From: Planctomycetia bacterium
Lineage (GTDB): Bacteria > Planctomycetota > Planctomycetia > Pirellulales > Thermoguttaceae
Reading direction: 5' to 3'
DNA length: 36,060 nt
Assembly: GCA_030527205.1 (NCBI GenBank)
Contig: JAUNBG010000034.1
Coordinates: forward strand, 1 to 36,060
Position 1 is the stretch's first letter. Every line of letters starts with the position of its first letter. The translations under genes and the position numbers were made by a program. The notes beneath the pieces are model-generated. The model made no database searches, had not been told where the DNA came from, and saw nothing but the letters and a program-made list of their open reading frames with translations. Shown in pieces: positions 17,427 to 26,119 of the stretch.

Positions 17427-17440
17427 GGACCTTTTGTCAT
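17405..17440 (-). CDS. Candidate 11-residue leader peptide upstream of the secretin gene
   Basis: GGGAGG lies 6 nt before an ATG at 17440. The frame reads MTKGPLVTRSE and ends in TAA 24 nt before the secretin GTG. The ribosome binding site is one of the best in the window. A translating ribosome would cover the left arm of the stem-loop at 17396-17426, so the ORF could set access to the secretin ribosome binding site. The peptide has no Trp, His or Leu run as in classical attenuators, so the signal it would sense is unknown. Short ORFs arise by chance, and the ribosome binding site and position are the main support. Confidence 0.4.
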   Translation of the reverse strand: MTKGPLVTRSE

Positions 17441-17453
17441 CCTTGACCTCCCG

Positions 17454-18137
17454 TTTTCGCGGAAGTTTCGTTGAGCTTTTTCGATTTCTGAATCATTTTG
17501 AATAATTTATTGATATTTTCAAATAAAAATGAACAACGTATCCTTACCGTTCTTTGATTTCGCAATAATCATTCGTTTCAGCCATCGAAAATAACCTTAG
17601 ATACAATGAAGGCGGCTCCATCGAAAAACAAAACTAAAATTATATTTATTCCCAAAACTTTTCAAAATATATTTGTTTTTTCAATTTTTTCTGTGACTTT
17701 TTTTATAAAAATCGACCTTAAAAACGGAATAAACAAAAAATCAGATAAAAAACGCTTTATCTTCCAATCTCTTAATCGTATTAAAATCGTTAAAACATTA
17801 GGAAAAAAATGCGATAACCTGTAGAAATATTCTTTTTCCTAAAACTATAACGAACTATTTACATAGAATAATCGGAAAAATCCTTTTCAAAAAATGAGTT
17901 ATTTATCAATAAAATCGGTTTATTTATAAAAAAGATAGTTTAAAAAGGGTTGTATGGGGGTTTTGGCAAGAGTAACGAAAATAAGCAGCTATTTTGTTGA
18001 GGGTTGAAATTTCTGAATAAAATCTGGTTTAAGATTTTTTGCGGTCAGGCACAGTCATTTTTTAGAAAGAAACGAGGGCGAAATATTGAATAATAGATAA
18101 AAAATTATTGATTCGATTGAATTCGTTCAGAGAAGTT
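17454..18137. other. AT-rich intergenic region between hemA and the secretin leader
   Basis: These roughly 680 nt must hold the secretin promoter. They are very AT-rich, with many A and T runs, and carry no convincing ORF: the longest plus-strand frame (17606-17824) is low-complexity Lys/Ile/Phe with no ribosome binding site. No tRNA, repeat copy or strong hairpin was recognised. Confidence 0.5.
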
Positions 18138-19652
18138 TTATAATCGAAACAAGCGCTTAAAAAAGTCAAGGAAACCAACCGAGGAATCGTTTTGAGACTC
18201 GTTGCGCAATGATTCCATAGGAAGATGAAGAAGTTTGTTGACTAAACGATCAAAAGCGTAACGAATTTCCGATTCAGTTTTTTTATCCAAAGGAGAGCAT
18301 TTGTTTAAGAGGCGTTGAAGTTCGTTATTTTTGATTTCATCCCAGCCTTCTCGAAGCTGTCGAATAACATCTTTATAAGAACGACGGTTCATTTCTTGCA
18401 GGAAAAGGTCTGTTTCTTGTTGGATAATGTTTTGAGCTTTCGGAATTTCGAGAAGTCGGGACTTTCGATTCTGTTCACAGGCGTCTTTTAAATCGTCAAT
18501 GGAATAAAGATAAACGTCGGAACATTGATTTAATAACGGATCAATGTTTCGCGGCATTGAAAGATCAAGCATGAAAAGAGGACGCCCTTTTCGTTTGGGG
18601 GAAATCGAACGGAATTGATTTAATGTTATGATTGGTTCATTGGCTCCCGTTGCAGCAATAACAATGTCCGAATCAGCCAGCATATCGAGCCGTTTTTCCC
18701 AATTAAAGACAGAACCGTTCCATTGTGCAGCGAGTTTTTCTGCATGGCTTCGATTTCTGTTGACGACGGTTATCGTTTTGGCGCCGTTGTCGGACAAATA
18801 TTTCAAGGTTTCTTCAGCCATTTCTCCGGCGCCTAAAACAAGCGTTTTTTTATCGTCGAGTCGTTCAAAAATGCGTAGCGCAAAATCAACAACCGCAACG
18901 CTGGGAATACTGACTCGATGTTGAAATATGCCTGTTTCTGTTGAAATTCGTTTGGCAACTCGCAATGACGTTTGAAAAACGGCATGAGTAATCGGTCCAG
19001 TTGAACCGTTTTCTGCCGCGAGTTGATAAGCGTTTTTGACTTGAGACAGAATTTGAGATTCGCCTAAAACCATGCTATCCAGACTTGAAACAACAGAAAA
19101 TAAATGGAAAACGGCCTCTTGATTTGATAATGTAATGCAATATTTAAAGAAATTTTTTTCGAATGATTTATGATTGAAATCGGCAAATACTGATCTTTCT
19201 TTAGAATTATGGGGCGTTAATGTTTTGTCGATACTTTTTTCGTTTGAAAAAAAAGAAGACTCATTTGAATGCAAAAGGAAGTTCAAAATGTCGAAATCGT
19301 CGGGCAATTCGTTATTTTGTGACGCAAAATAGAATTCAGTGCGATTGCAGGTCGAAATCAGAACCGCTTCATAATTGCCGAACAGCTTTCTCCATTGCTG
19401 CAATTTTTCGACGACCTCCGGTTTTTTGAAAGAAAGTTTTTCTCGAACTTCGATTGGAGCGGAATGATGACTGACGCCGATCATTCGGAGATGAAACGGA
19501 AACGAATTTTGAGTTGAGCTTTTTGCCCGATGAGACGCAGATGATTGATTGGTTTTGATCGTTGAGAAAGCGTTTTCTGAGCTCGGACTCGGGTTCATAT
19601 CAGGACGATTTTCCGAAGATAAAACGTCAATTATTTTGTTATCGTTATCCAT
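18138..19652 (-). CDS. hemA: Glutamyl-tRNA reductase
   Basis: This enzyme reduces glutamyl-tRNA to glutamate-1-semialdehyde, the first committed step of C5-pathway tetrapyrrole synthesis in the cytoplasm. The catalytic motif STCNRTE is present with Cys102. The GVSHHSAP start of the fold lies at about 58-65, the MVLGESQI motif at about 196, and the NADPH-binding LGAGEM in the middle. The protein has 504 residues and is longer than most HemA proteins. It has a Ser/Asn-rich N-terminal extension of about 55 residues and an insert of about 35 residues between the catalytic domain and VFHLFSV. The ATG at 19652 has no clear ribosome binding site; a start at Met57 would give the usual N-terminus. Repeat R3 lies about 110 nt upstream. 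No other haem genes are adjacent. Confidence 0.95.
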   Translation of the reverse strand: MDNDNKIIDVLSSENRPDMNPSPSSENAFSTIKTNQSSASHRAKSSTQNSFPFHLRMIGVSHHSAPIEVREKLSFKKPEVVEKLQQWRKLFGNYEAVLISTCNRTEFYFASQNNELPDDFDILNFLLHSNESSFFSNEKSIDKTLTPHNSKERSVFADFNHKSFEKNFFKYCITLSNQEAVFHLFSVVSSLDSMVLGESQILSQVKNAYQLAAENGSTGPITHAVFQTSLRVAKRISTETGIFQHRVSIPSVAVVDFALRIFERLDDKKTLVLGAGEMAEETLKYLSDNGAKTITVVNRNRSHAEKLAAQWNGSVFNWEKRLDMLADSDIVIAATGANEPIITLNQFRSISPKRKGRPLFMLDLSMPRNIDPLLNQCSDVYLYSIDDLKDACEQNRKSRLLEIPKAQNIIQQETDLFLQEMNRRSYKDVIRQLREGWDEIKNNELQRLLNKCSPLDKKTESEIRYAFDRLVNKLLHLPMESLRNESQNDSSVGFLDFFKRLFRL

Positions 19653-19762
19653 TTCGAAAGATCAAAACCATCAAATATCTAATCATAGACCTATACAAAA
19701 GGCGGAATGGGCGACAGGCTTTGTCGTTTCGTCATTCGCTTTTTCGTTATTCAGCCCAATCA

Positions 19763-19870
19763 GAAAGTTCTAAAAACCTGTTTTTTGCAATAAACTCAAT
19801 ACGGAAAACGTTGCGAAAACCAGTTCGAGAGGACGAGATGTCTGCGTTTCCTGCAGTTTTTCGAACTTCC
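19763..19870 (+). repeat. Intergenic inverted-end repeat, copy R3
   Basis: This 108-bp element begins GAAAGTTCTAAAAACC and ends TTTTTCGAACTTCC. The interior TTTTTTGCAATAAACTCAAT and GCGAAAACCAGTTC blocks match R4 closely. An 11-nt direct repeat TTCAGCCCAAT lies on both sides, at 19750-19760 and 19880-19890, at distances of 2 and 9 nt. Confidence 0.88.
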
Positions 19871-20277
19871 TTATTGTTGTTCAGCCCAATGTTGCCGGGT
19901 TTGTTTCCCGAGCGTTTCAGGATTTTCAGCAGGGCTTGATTCAATTCTTTTTTTTATTGCAACAACGAAATTAATTATAGCGGAAAAAACAAAATAATCA
20001 ACCAAAGGAGAGTCAAGTCTTTTTTCTGACAAGTCTTTTTCCCGAAGGTTTTGGGACGGCGGAAACAAACCGCTCCGGATATTTTGAACGTTGTCGTTTT
20101 CTGCAAAACAAAATGGTCTTTCCAATTGAATGTTTTTTTTCAGCGAAATAAAAAAGAAGGGCGTTTAATGTTGACTTTTTGAGTTAACATTAATGTCTTG
20201 AAAACGCGATTGAGTTGTTGAAATTGCCTTTTTTTCAAAAGAAAAATCATTTTCGCTCAAATATTATAAAATATTCA
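19871..20277. other. Intergenic spacer between repeats R3 and R4
   Basis: These 407 nt hold no recognised gene. A minus-strand frame of 84 codons (19871-20125) lacks a ribosome binding site and any family signature. A near-perfect 10-bp inverted repeat (TAATGTTGAC at 20166-20175, GTTAACATTA at 20183-20192, one mismatch, 7-nt loop) could be an operator. Confidence 0.45.
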
Positions 20278-20385
20278 GGTTTTTCTAAAAAATTTGTTTT
20301 TTACAATAAATTCAATTGGAAAAAGTCGCGAAAACCAGTTTCCGGGGACGAGACATCCTCGCTCCCAAGGGGGTTAAGAACTTCC
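20278..20385 (+). repeat. Intergenic inverted-end repeat, copy R4
   Basis: This 108-bp element has a decayed left end (GGTTTTTCTAAAAAA) and the right end GGTTAAGAACTTCC. The interior TTTTTTACAATAAATTCAAT, GCGAAAACCAGTTTCC, GGACGAGACATCC and CTCCCAAGG blocks are among the best conserved of the family. It lies 46 nt beyond the stop codon of the VWA gene. Confidence 0.88.
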
Positions 20386-20431
20386 TGATATTGGTTTTTT
20401 TGATTGGAATCCCATTGAAGAACGGAATTTG

Positions 20432-22768
20432 CTAAGTCGTTTCGTTTTTCCAAATAAGAATAAGAAGAATCAGTAAACAACCGAAAATAATGATCGAAGG
20501 AATCGCGGATTTTTTTTGAATAACAATTCGAGAGTTCGATTCCTTTAATAATAATTGAGTTAAATCTTCAATAACTTGCGCTTGATTTTTATATTTGATG
20601 TCGGAAAGATCGAAAAAAGAACCGTTCGAGTCAGACGCAAGTTTTGATAAAAAGGCCAAACGGCAACAAACGTCTTCTTTTTCTTGAAGAAGATCGGATT
20701 TCGATTTGTTCGACTCCTCCTGGAATTCCTGATCGTTAAAATCGCGACGACTCAAATAATTCAAACAGTTGAGAACAAACGTTCGATAAACTTCTGATTC
20801 CGTTCCATAAATCTCAGGACGCGTTCTGCAACGCAGCTTCCAAAGTTCATCCGTTCCCTGCCAGAGAATTTTATGTCGATTCGAATAAGTCGCAAGAAAA
20901 ATCGGAATATTGTTCGAAGAAGCCAAAATCCGAAAACGATCGCCAGAAAATGGTTGCGGATAAATGCGCGAAACGTCAAAAGCAAAATCAGAAACAGATA
21001 TATTTGAGAATATTTCAGAAAAGAAATCTGTTTGTTCAATTCGATACAATTCATTTTTATTCGTTCCTGTTTTCTTCGTTTCATTTGAGGATGTCTGAGC
21101 AAAGTTTGAAAGAAGCGAGTCCAAAAAAGTCTTTTTATATTGACCAGGCAAAAAACGATCGCCTGCAATAAACCAAAAAGCAACGGTCGATTGTTCATTT
21201 TGAAATAACTTTTCAAAACGCGTAAACGTTAAACCCAAGCTTTCCGGCAGAACATCTCCCCAAATAATAACGTCATATTCGGACAATTTTTCCGTTGTCA
21301 AAGAGTTGGCAGAAATAGCAATGGGATCAATTTCGACCAGTTTCGGATCAGCAGAAAGAAGAAGAGTATTCAAATTAATGTTTGATTCTCGCCGAAGAAG
21401 TTCTTTTAGGAATCGATATTCAAAACGGGGTTCCTCATCAATCAATAAAACATGAATCGGTTTGAACTCATTTTCTAGGATAAAATCGAAATAATCATTT
21501 CGATCATTCCAGTCTTTTCCGCCTTGAAATGAAGCGGTCAAACGAAAAGAACGGTCTTGTTCTTCCGGTTGCCAACGAAACAACAGTTTTTTTCCAAAAT
21601 AATGCTGATTTTGTTTGAATGTTTTTGGATCAATCTCTTGAGTTGAAATTCGTTGAAAAAGATCATTTGATGACGTTCTTTTGGACAATTCAACTTGAAT
21701 CGGCGGCAGACGATCCAACTCTTCTTCGGAAAGTCCCAAAATAAAGAGAAAGGACTCCAAATTTGCTTCATTTTTTAACGAATTATAATTTAAACGACAA
21801 CTGATATTTCCCTCCAAACCCGTTAATAATCTTGCTTCCAGATTCTGCGATTCAGCCAACGTTGAACGATTTTCCAGGGACGAGTTCTGAAAGATTTCTT
21901 GATTTGAATCGAATTTTTGCTTTTTTGTATAATTATTGTTTTTATTATTCGAATGAACAAAAGACTTGTCAGACATTTTTAAATCGATCGGCCAACGAAA
22001 ACTTAAATCAATCGGCGTTTTCGTTGAACCTAGCGCAATTGAATTAATGGCAAAAGGATATTTTTCGTTTAACTTTTCAGACGAGAGATCGGGGTTTTCA
22101 ATGCCGTCCGATAAAAGTATGACAGAATGAATTGGAGATTGAATTTGATTGTTGACAAGCTGACTCAATGCTTCTCGGATTGGCGAAACTTCGTTATCTG
22201 CTTCGCCTTTGAATCTTTCTTTCCTGAAAAAAGTCGGGGCAGAAAGGTTGGCCAATCGAACATTCAATGTTGATTGAAATTGCCATTTCAAAATCAATGC
22301 GTCAATCAATCGTTGCGCTTGATCAAATGGCGAATCAACGGACAACAAACTGTCCTTAAAACGAGACGGCTTGTTAAACTCGTTATTTTGGCGATTGAGC
22401 AGCGAGTTGTCTTCGTTTGAGAAGTTTAAATGATCGCCCGACAAATAAGAAAGTTTATTATTAATGTCTAAAGGCCGATTCATGCTTTGCGAATCATCCA
22501 GAAGCAAGAGAATTTCTGTTTTTCCCGGTTGTTCAACGATTAAAACAGGATGAAGCCATAAAAGAAAAAGAAAGACAGGAATCAAAAGTTTTCCGATTAA
22601 ACAAAAAAAAGAAACTCGAACCGTCGAAGATTCTTTTTTAATTTCCAATCGATGAAAATGAAAACGAGTTGCAAATAATCGAAAAGAAACGATTCCATAG
22701 GCGAACCAAAGAATCGCAATAAAGAACCATTCTTTTCTGGACAATTCGATTTGCCATTCAATATTCAT
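20432..22768 (-). CDS. VWA-domain membrane protein with glutamine-amidotransferase-like domain
   Basis: This 778-residue protein has two N-terminal membrane helices (about 13-33 and 55-78) and one C-terminal helix (about 756-773). Between them is a von Willebrand A-like domain with a MIDAS-type Asp91-X-Ser93-X-Ser95 motif and ILLSDG at 217-222. A second domain starts at VLLIDEEPRFEYRFL (about 440) and continues through VIIWGD and WFIAGDRF; it resembles the class I amidotransferase-like fold of many planctomycete VWA proteins, without an obvious catalytic Cys. The long soluble part is probably periplasmic. The ATG overlaps the TGA of the EamA gene by 4 nt (ATGA), so the two are translationally coupled. 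The function is unknown. Confidence 0.83.
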   Translation of the reverse strand: MNIEWQIELSRKEWFFIAILWFAYGIVSFRLFATRFHFHRLEIKKESSTVRVSFFCLIGKLLIPVFLFLLWLHPVLIVEQPGKTEILLLLDDSQSMNRPLDINNKLSYLSGDHLNFSNEDNSLLNRQNNEFNKPSRFKDSLLSVDSPFDQAQRLIDALILKWQFQSTLNVRLANLSAPTFFRKERFKGEADNEVSPIREALSQLVNNQIQSPIHSVILLSDGIENPDLSSEKLNEKYPFAINSIALGSTKTPIDLSFRWPIDLKMSDKSFVHSNNKNNNYTKKQKFDSNQEIFQNSSLENRSTLAESQNLEARLLTGLEGNISCRLNYNSLKNEANLESFLFILGLSEEELDRLPPIQVELSKRTSSNDLFQRISTQEIDPKTFKQNQHYFGKKLLFRWQPEEQDRSFRLTASFQGGKDWNDRNDYFDFILENEFKPIHVLLIDEEPRFEYRFLKELLRRESNINLNTLLLSADPKLVEIDPIAISANSLTTEKLSEYDVIIWGDVLPESLGLTFTRFEKLFQNEQSTVAFWFIAGDRFLPGQYKKTFLDSLLSNFAQTSSNETKKTGTNKNELYRIEQTDFFSEIFSNISVSDFAFDVSRIYPQPFSGDRFRILASSNNIPIFLATYSNRHKILWQGTDELWKLRCRTRPEIYGTESEVYRTFVLNCLNYLSRRDFNDQEFQEESNKSKSDLLQEKEDVCCRLAFLSKLASDSNGSFFDLSDIKYKNQAQVIEDLTQLLLKESNSRIVIQKKSAIPSIIIFGCLLILLILIWKNETT

Positions 22769-24087
22769 TTTGTTTTTCCGGTCAAAACAATTCCCAACAA
22801 AGTTAAAATAATCCCCAACCAGATAAAAGCGTTTGCCGATTCATTAAAAAAACCGATTCCGATTAATGTCAACGTTAATGTTTGACTGACCGCAACCAAT
22901 GAAACAATCGATCCAGAAACAAATCGAAGGCTTTCCAGTTGAAAGAAAAAACCAATCATATTCGCAATGCCGCTGATTGAAACAATGATCCAGCAAGCTT
23001 TGGGAACGTCATAAAACCCAGCAAAATCTCGTTCTGCATAAAGAAACCCAGCAAAAATAAAAATGCCAATCAAAGGCAAAAGAAACATAACGGTCCATAA
23101 TCGCGAACGGTCTTGATTATCGAATAAATTCAATCTTTTTGAAGAGTCATTTTTTCGGGAACGCCATTTTCCGGGGGCGATTCCTTTTATTTCTGGCCAT
23201 TCCTGATCCGAATGATTATTTGATGAAAATTCAATCTTGGTTCTTAAAATTCCCCGCAAAATCATTAAATGAATTGTATAACCCAATCCTGTTATTAATG
23301 CAAAAAGGATTCCCCAGAAAAAAGGGGACAATTTCTTTGATTTTTCTTGAGAAATTGAATATGACGCAACAGAATCGTCTTTCTTGTTTGTGATTTCAAA
23401 ACTGTTTGTTGCCAAGTTCGTTCCCGGATTCTGTAAATAATTTAATTCAAGAATATTGGAATCCGAAAGTTTTTCGACCGAAGACGAATCGAAATCGGTT
23501 ATTTTCATTGCCGAATTGTCCGTTGTTGCTTTTGACAATTCTTTCGCTTTTTCCTGACCAAAACTCAAAAAGAAAACGGCAACAATTAAAATAAAAATCG
23601 TAATCATTTTCATCCAGGATATTTTTTCGCTATAGCAAAAAGCCCCCAAAATCGTTGTTCCTATAATTTGAAATGCCTGCATTAATGGCGAAGAAAGAGC
23701 GAGTCCAATCATTGCGTAAGCCAAAAGATGATAACGAGAGGCAATTCCTTCGCAAAAAATGGCTCCGATAATAATTGCAAAAATAATTTTTAGAGGCGGA
23801 ATTCGATATTTTCCGCGACGATGTAACCAAATAATACAAAGAAAGGAGCTAAGGACCAAAAAACTTTCTTTAAAACAAAGCGTCCAATCAGGGCTGACAT
23901 TTTGATAATTGCTCATCAATCGCAACATTGCCAACGAGAGACTGTAAAGAGTCGAAGCGATCAGACAATTAACAAAACCATAAACCTGATCGCTTAAATA
24001 ACGAGCATTTCGATCAAAAACCCTTGAGGTTCGGGCGGCGGATGAATGAACATTGTTGCTTGTCTTTCCAACAAATATTGTTTTCAT
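22765..24087 (-). CDS. EamA-type (DMT superfamily) transporter with a hydrophilic central insert
   Basis: This 440-residue polytopic membrane protein has about nine or ten predicted helices in two halves, as in EamA/RhaT-like drug/metabolite exporters: residues about 35-185 and about 258-437. The closing helices (GSIVSLVAVSQTLTLTLIGI, FIWLGIILTLLGIVLTGK) are typical of EamA domains. A Ser/Asp/Lys-rich loop of about 70 residues (about 187-258) separates the halves and makes the protein longer than the usual 300 residues. The substrate is unknown. It sits between the sulfatase-fold gene (74-nt gap) and the VWA gene (4-nt overlap), so the three are probably one operon. Confidence 0.82.
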   Translation of the reverse strand: MKTIFVGKTSNNVHSSAARTSRVFDRNARYLSDQVYGFVNCLIASTLYSLSLAMLRLMSNYQNVSPDWTLCFKESFLVLSSFLCIIWLHRRGKYRIPPLKIIFAIIIGAIFCEGIASRYHLLAYAMIGLALSSPLMQAFQIIGTTILGAFCYSEKISWMKMITIFILIVAVFFLSFGQEKAKELSKATTDNSAMKITDFDSSSVEKLSDSNILELNYLQNPGTNLATNSFEITNKKDDSVASYSISQEKSKKLSPFFWGILFALITGLGYTIHLMILRGILRTKIEFSSNNHSDQEWPEIKGIAPGKWRSRKNDSSKRLNLFDNQDRSRLWTVMFLLPLIGIFIFAGFLYAERDFAGFYDVPKACWIIVSISGIANMIGFFFQLESLRFVSGSIVSLVAVSQTLTLTLIGIGFFNESANAFIWLGIILTLLGIVLTGKTK

Positions 24088-24161
24088 TATGAACTTTTTA
24101 ATCGTTTTTCAAATTGTCAAATAAAAACTCAAATCGAATGAATAAAGATCATAAAATAACC

Positions 24162-25574
24162 TTAACTTTTAACAGATAAGGTTAAGAGCGGGATCAGTTT
24201 TTCCAATTCTTTTTCGCAGCGGTCCGCAACTTCGTTGACATTCCAGCGATCATCGGGAAGAACAAATAATTCGTAATGAGGCCGTTCCGGCTGATTGTCA
24301 TTTGTCAAGTTTATTTTTATGGTTTGACGCAAAAACCATTCATTGGTTACAACAACGCGATTTTGTGATAACGCGTCTTTTTCAACAATCAACAGATATT
24401 CATGAAACGCTCTTGAATCGTTGGTTTCGGAGATAACGTTCAACAGATTATTTCCCCATTGTTGGTCAATTTGAAAATATTGCTGACCCAATTGAGAAGA
24501 ATGATCGTCTAAAGAAGAATGAACCGGTTCTCGAATCCCGGCGTTTGATATTTGATTCTTTTCGGAAAAAGAGGCCAACGTTACAAAAATATCGCAAGGA
24601 TCAACCAGGGCAGACGATCGAAAGCATTCTTCTTGATCTGGAAAATGAATCAATAATGGCAAATGCAATTCTTCCGAATAAAGATTCAAAAAATCATTTC
24701 CAATTTGTTGATGTTCTCCCAGCGGAAAACCTCGATTTGAAGTCAATAGGAACAAGGAATCGTTCCAAAATGCGTTGCTTTGAAAAACTTGGCAAAATTC
24801 ATCCAATGCTTTATCAAAAACGGAAATTCCGCCGCAATAAGCTTCCTGAATGCTTTGTTTTTTATCCAAATCGTCAAGAATATTGGGGGATTGATTGGGC
24901 GATAAAAATGAAGAATCTTGAACGAAACTTTTGATGTCGGTTTGTTTCTTGTTTGGAAGGGAAATCCAGGCAGAAGGAACGATTATATCGGAATAGGGGT
25001 CTGGGTCATCTTCGTCGTCAACAAAGGCCAAGCGATTGTCCAACGGAAAATCCCAAATCTGACTCCAACCCGAAAAATGTCCCCAAATGAAGAAAGGAAT
25101 ATCTTCGATTTCTGTTTGAATCTCAATTATTTGATCCATTATTTGCGCAAAAAAACTATAAAAATGTGACTCCTCAACAATATCAACAGGCGACGAACGA
25201 TCTGGAATGTCAATTAATTTTATATCGGAAAATTCCGTTGAAGCAGAATGAAAAGCAACTTCTGAATCATCGGTTATCAAAACCGTTCGATAACCGGCAA
25301 AATTGAATAATTGAGGAAGAGAACATTTTTGAGCTTCCGAATATTCGTTCGATGAAATGGAATTAAGAACCGCTGGATGAGTTCCGCGAAAAACCGCTTC
25401 ATAAAACGAAATCAAATGGGGAGAATGAATATAATATTGATCAAAAAGGGTCGATTGAGACGCCAATAAATCGAAACCGGGAGTTTGAACCCAACTGTTT
25501 CCGTAAGCTCCCAAAAAACCAATATTCAAACCATTAATAACAAGACAAACGACATTGCGTTTCGAATGATTCAT
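24162..25574 (-). CDS. Sulfatase/alkaline-phosphatase-fold protein with degenerate active site
   Basis: This 470-residue protein begins like a sulfatase (VVCLVINGLNIGFLGAYGN, then TPGFDLLASQSTLFDQYY), and ends a beta strand with LLTSNRGFPLGEH. The fold is recognisable but key residues differ. The metal-binding Asp pair after the first strand is Asn14-Gly15. The C-X-P-S-R motif that yields formylglycine is missing (SPHLISFYEAVFRGTHP instead). The TSDHG metal motif is TSNRG (Asn280, Arg281). It is therefore probably not a working sulfatase and may be a binding or regulatory relative. No signal peptide is seen, so it is likely cytoplasmic. A TTG 39 nt upstream is in frame; ATG at 25574 fits the family N-terminus better. 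Confidence 0.8.
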   Translation of the reverse strand: MNHSKRNVVCLVINGLNIGFLGAYGNSWVQTPGFDLLASQSTLFDQYYIHSPHLISFYEAVFRGTHPAVLNSISSNEYSEAQKCSLPQLFNFAGYRTVLITDDSEVAFHSASTEFSDIKLIDIPDRSSPVDIVEESHFYSFFAQIMDQIIEIQTEIEDIPFFIWGHFSGWSQIWDFPLDNRLAFVDDEDDPDPYSDIIVPSAWISLPNKKQTDIKSFVQDSSFLSPNQSPNILDDLDKKQSIQEAYCGGISVFDKALDEFCQVFQSNAFWNDSLFLLTSNRGFPLGEHQQIGNDFLNLYSEELHLPLLIHFPDQEECFRSSALVDPCDIFVTLASFSEKNQISNAGIREPVHSSLDDHSSQLGQQYFQIDQQWGNNLLNVISETNDSRAFHEYLLIVEKDALSQNRVVVTNEWFLRQTIKINLTNDNQPERPHYELFVLPDDRWNVNEVADRCEKELEKLIPLLTLSVKS

Positions 25575-25942
25575 TAAAATATTATTTTTCTGTAAAATAA
25601 ATAGGCTGAACAAAATTGATAAAACGTCAAGAATATGCTAATGATATTCTTCAACAACATTTTATTTAAAATCATAAAATAATGACGCGAAAGAAGAACT
25701 GTTTGAGCCAGTTTGCGTTAATTCTGTCATTCTCGTCGTCGATTTAAAGCAATTCAATATATTGCTTTTCTTTGAGGAGTTTTGTTTTGTTCCAAAAATT
25801 GCGGCTTCTTTTGTTTATTTTTCTGTTTTGGATCCATTTGCACACGAAAGAGATTAGGCAATTTAAATAAATTGAGTCAGAGAAACAAACAGGGCAGACA
25901 AACAAACGAAGCAAAATATTATTGACTGAAACAATAATTATA
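25575..25942. other. Intergenic region upstream of the sulfatase-fold operon
   Basis: These 368 nt lie between the sulfatase-fold gene start and repeat R5 and must hold the operon promoter. They are AT-rich. No ORF, RNA gene or strong hairpin was recognised. Confidence 0.45.
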
Positions 25943-26026
25943 GGAATTTCTAAAAAACTGCAGGAATTGGTTTTCGTGACATTTTCCGAATGGAGTTTAT
26001 TACAAAAAACAGGTTTTTAGAACTCC
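25943..26026 (-). repeat. Intergenic inverted-end repeat, copy R5 (inverted, internally deleted)
   Basis: Read on the minus strand this 84-bp element starts GGAGTTCTAAAAACCTG and matches R3 through TTTTTTGTAATAAACTC and CGAAAACCAATTC. It then jumps to CCTGCAGTTTTTTAGAA and so lacks the GGACGAGA block. ATTATA lies directly on both sides (25937-25942 and about 26028-26033), which may be a target duplication. Confidence 0.8.
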
Positions 26027-26119
26027 TATTATATATTGAAGAATCAAACAGCGTCAATAAAGGAACCCAACGAAAAGAGTATATATTTTCTTTATAGGTT
26101 TTCAATGGAGAGCAAAATA

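Noticed and set aside
17606..17824. 72-codon frame in the gap upstream of the secretin gene
   Set aside because: It is AT-driven low-complexity sequence with no ribosome binding site.
19871..20125. 84-codon minus-strand frame between R3 and R4
   Set aside because: It has no ribosome binding site, begins in AT-rich spacer and ends at repeat R3, with no family signature.
24162..25574. Annotation as an active sulfatase
   Set aside because: The residues for formylglycine formation and metal binding are not present at the expected places.
11521..26026. CRISPR array
   Set aside because: The five repeats are too long, irregularly spaced over kilobases, diverged, and have no cas genes nearby.
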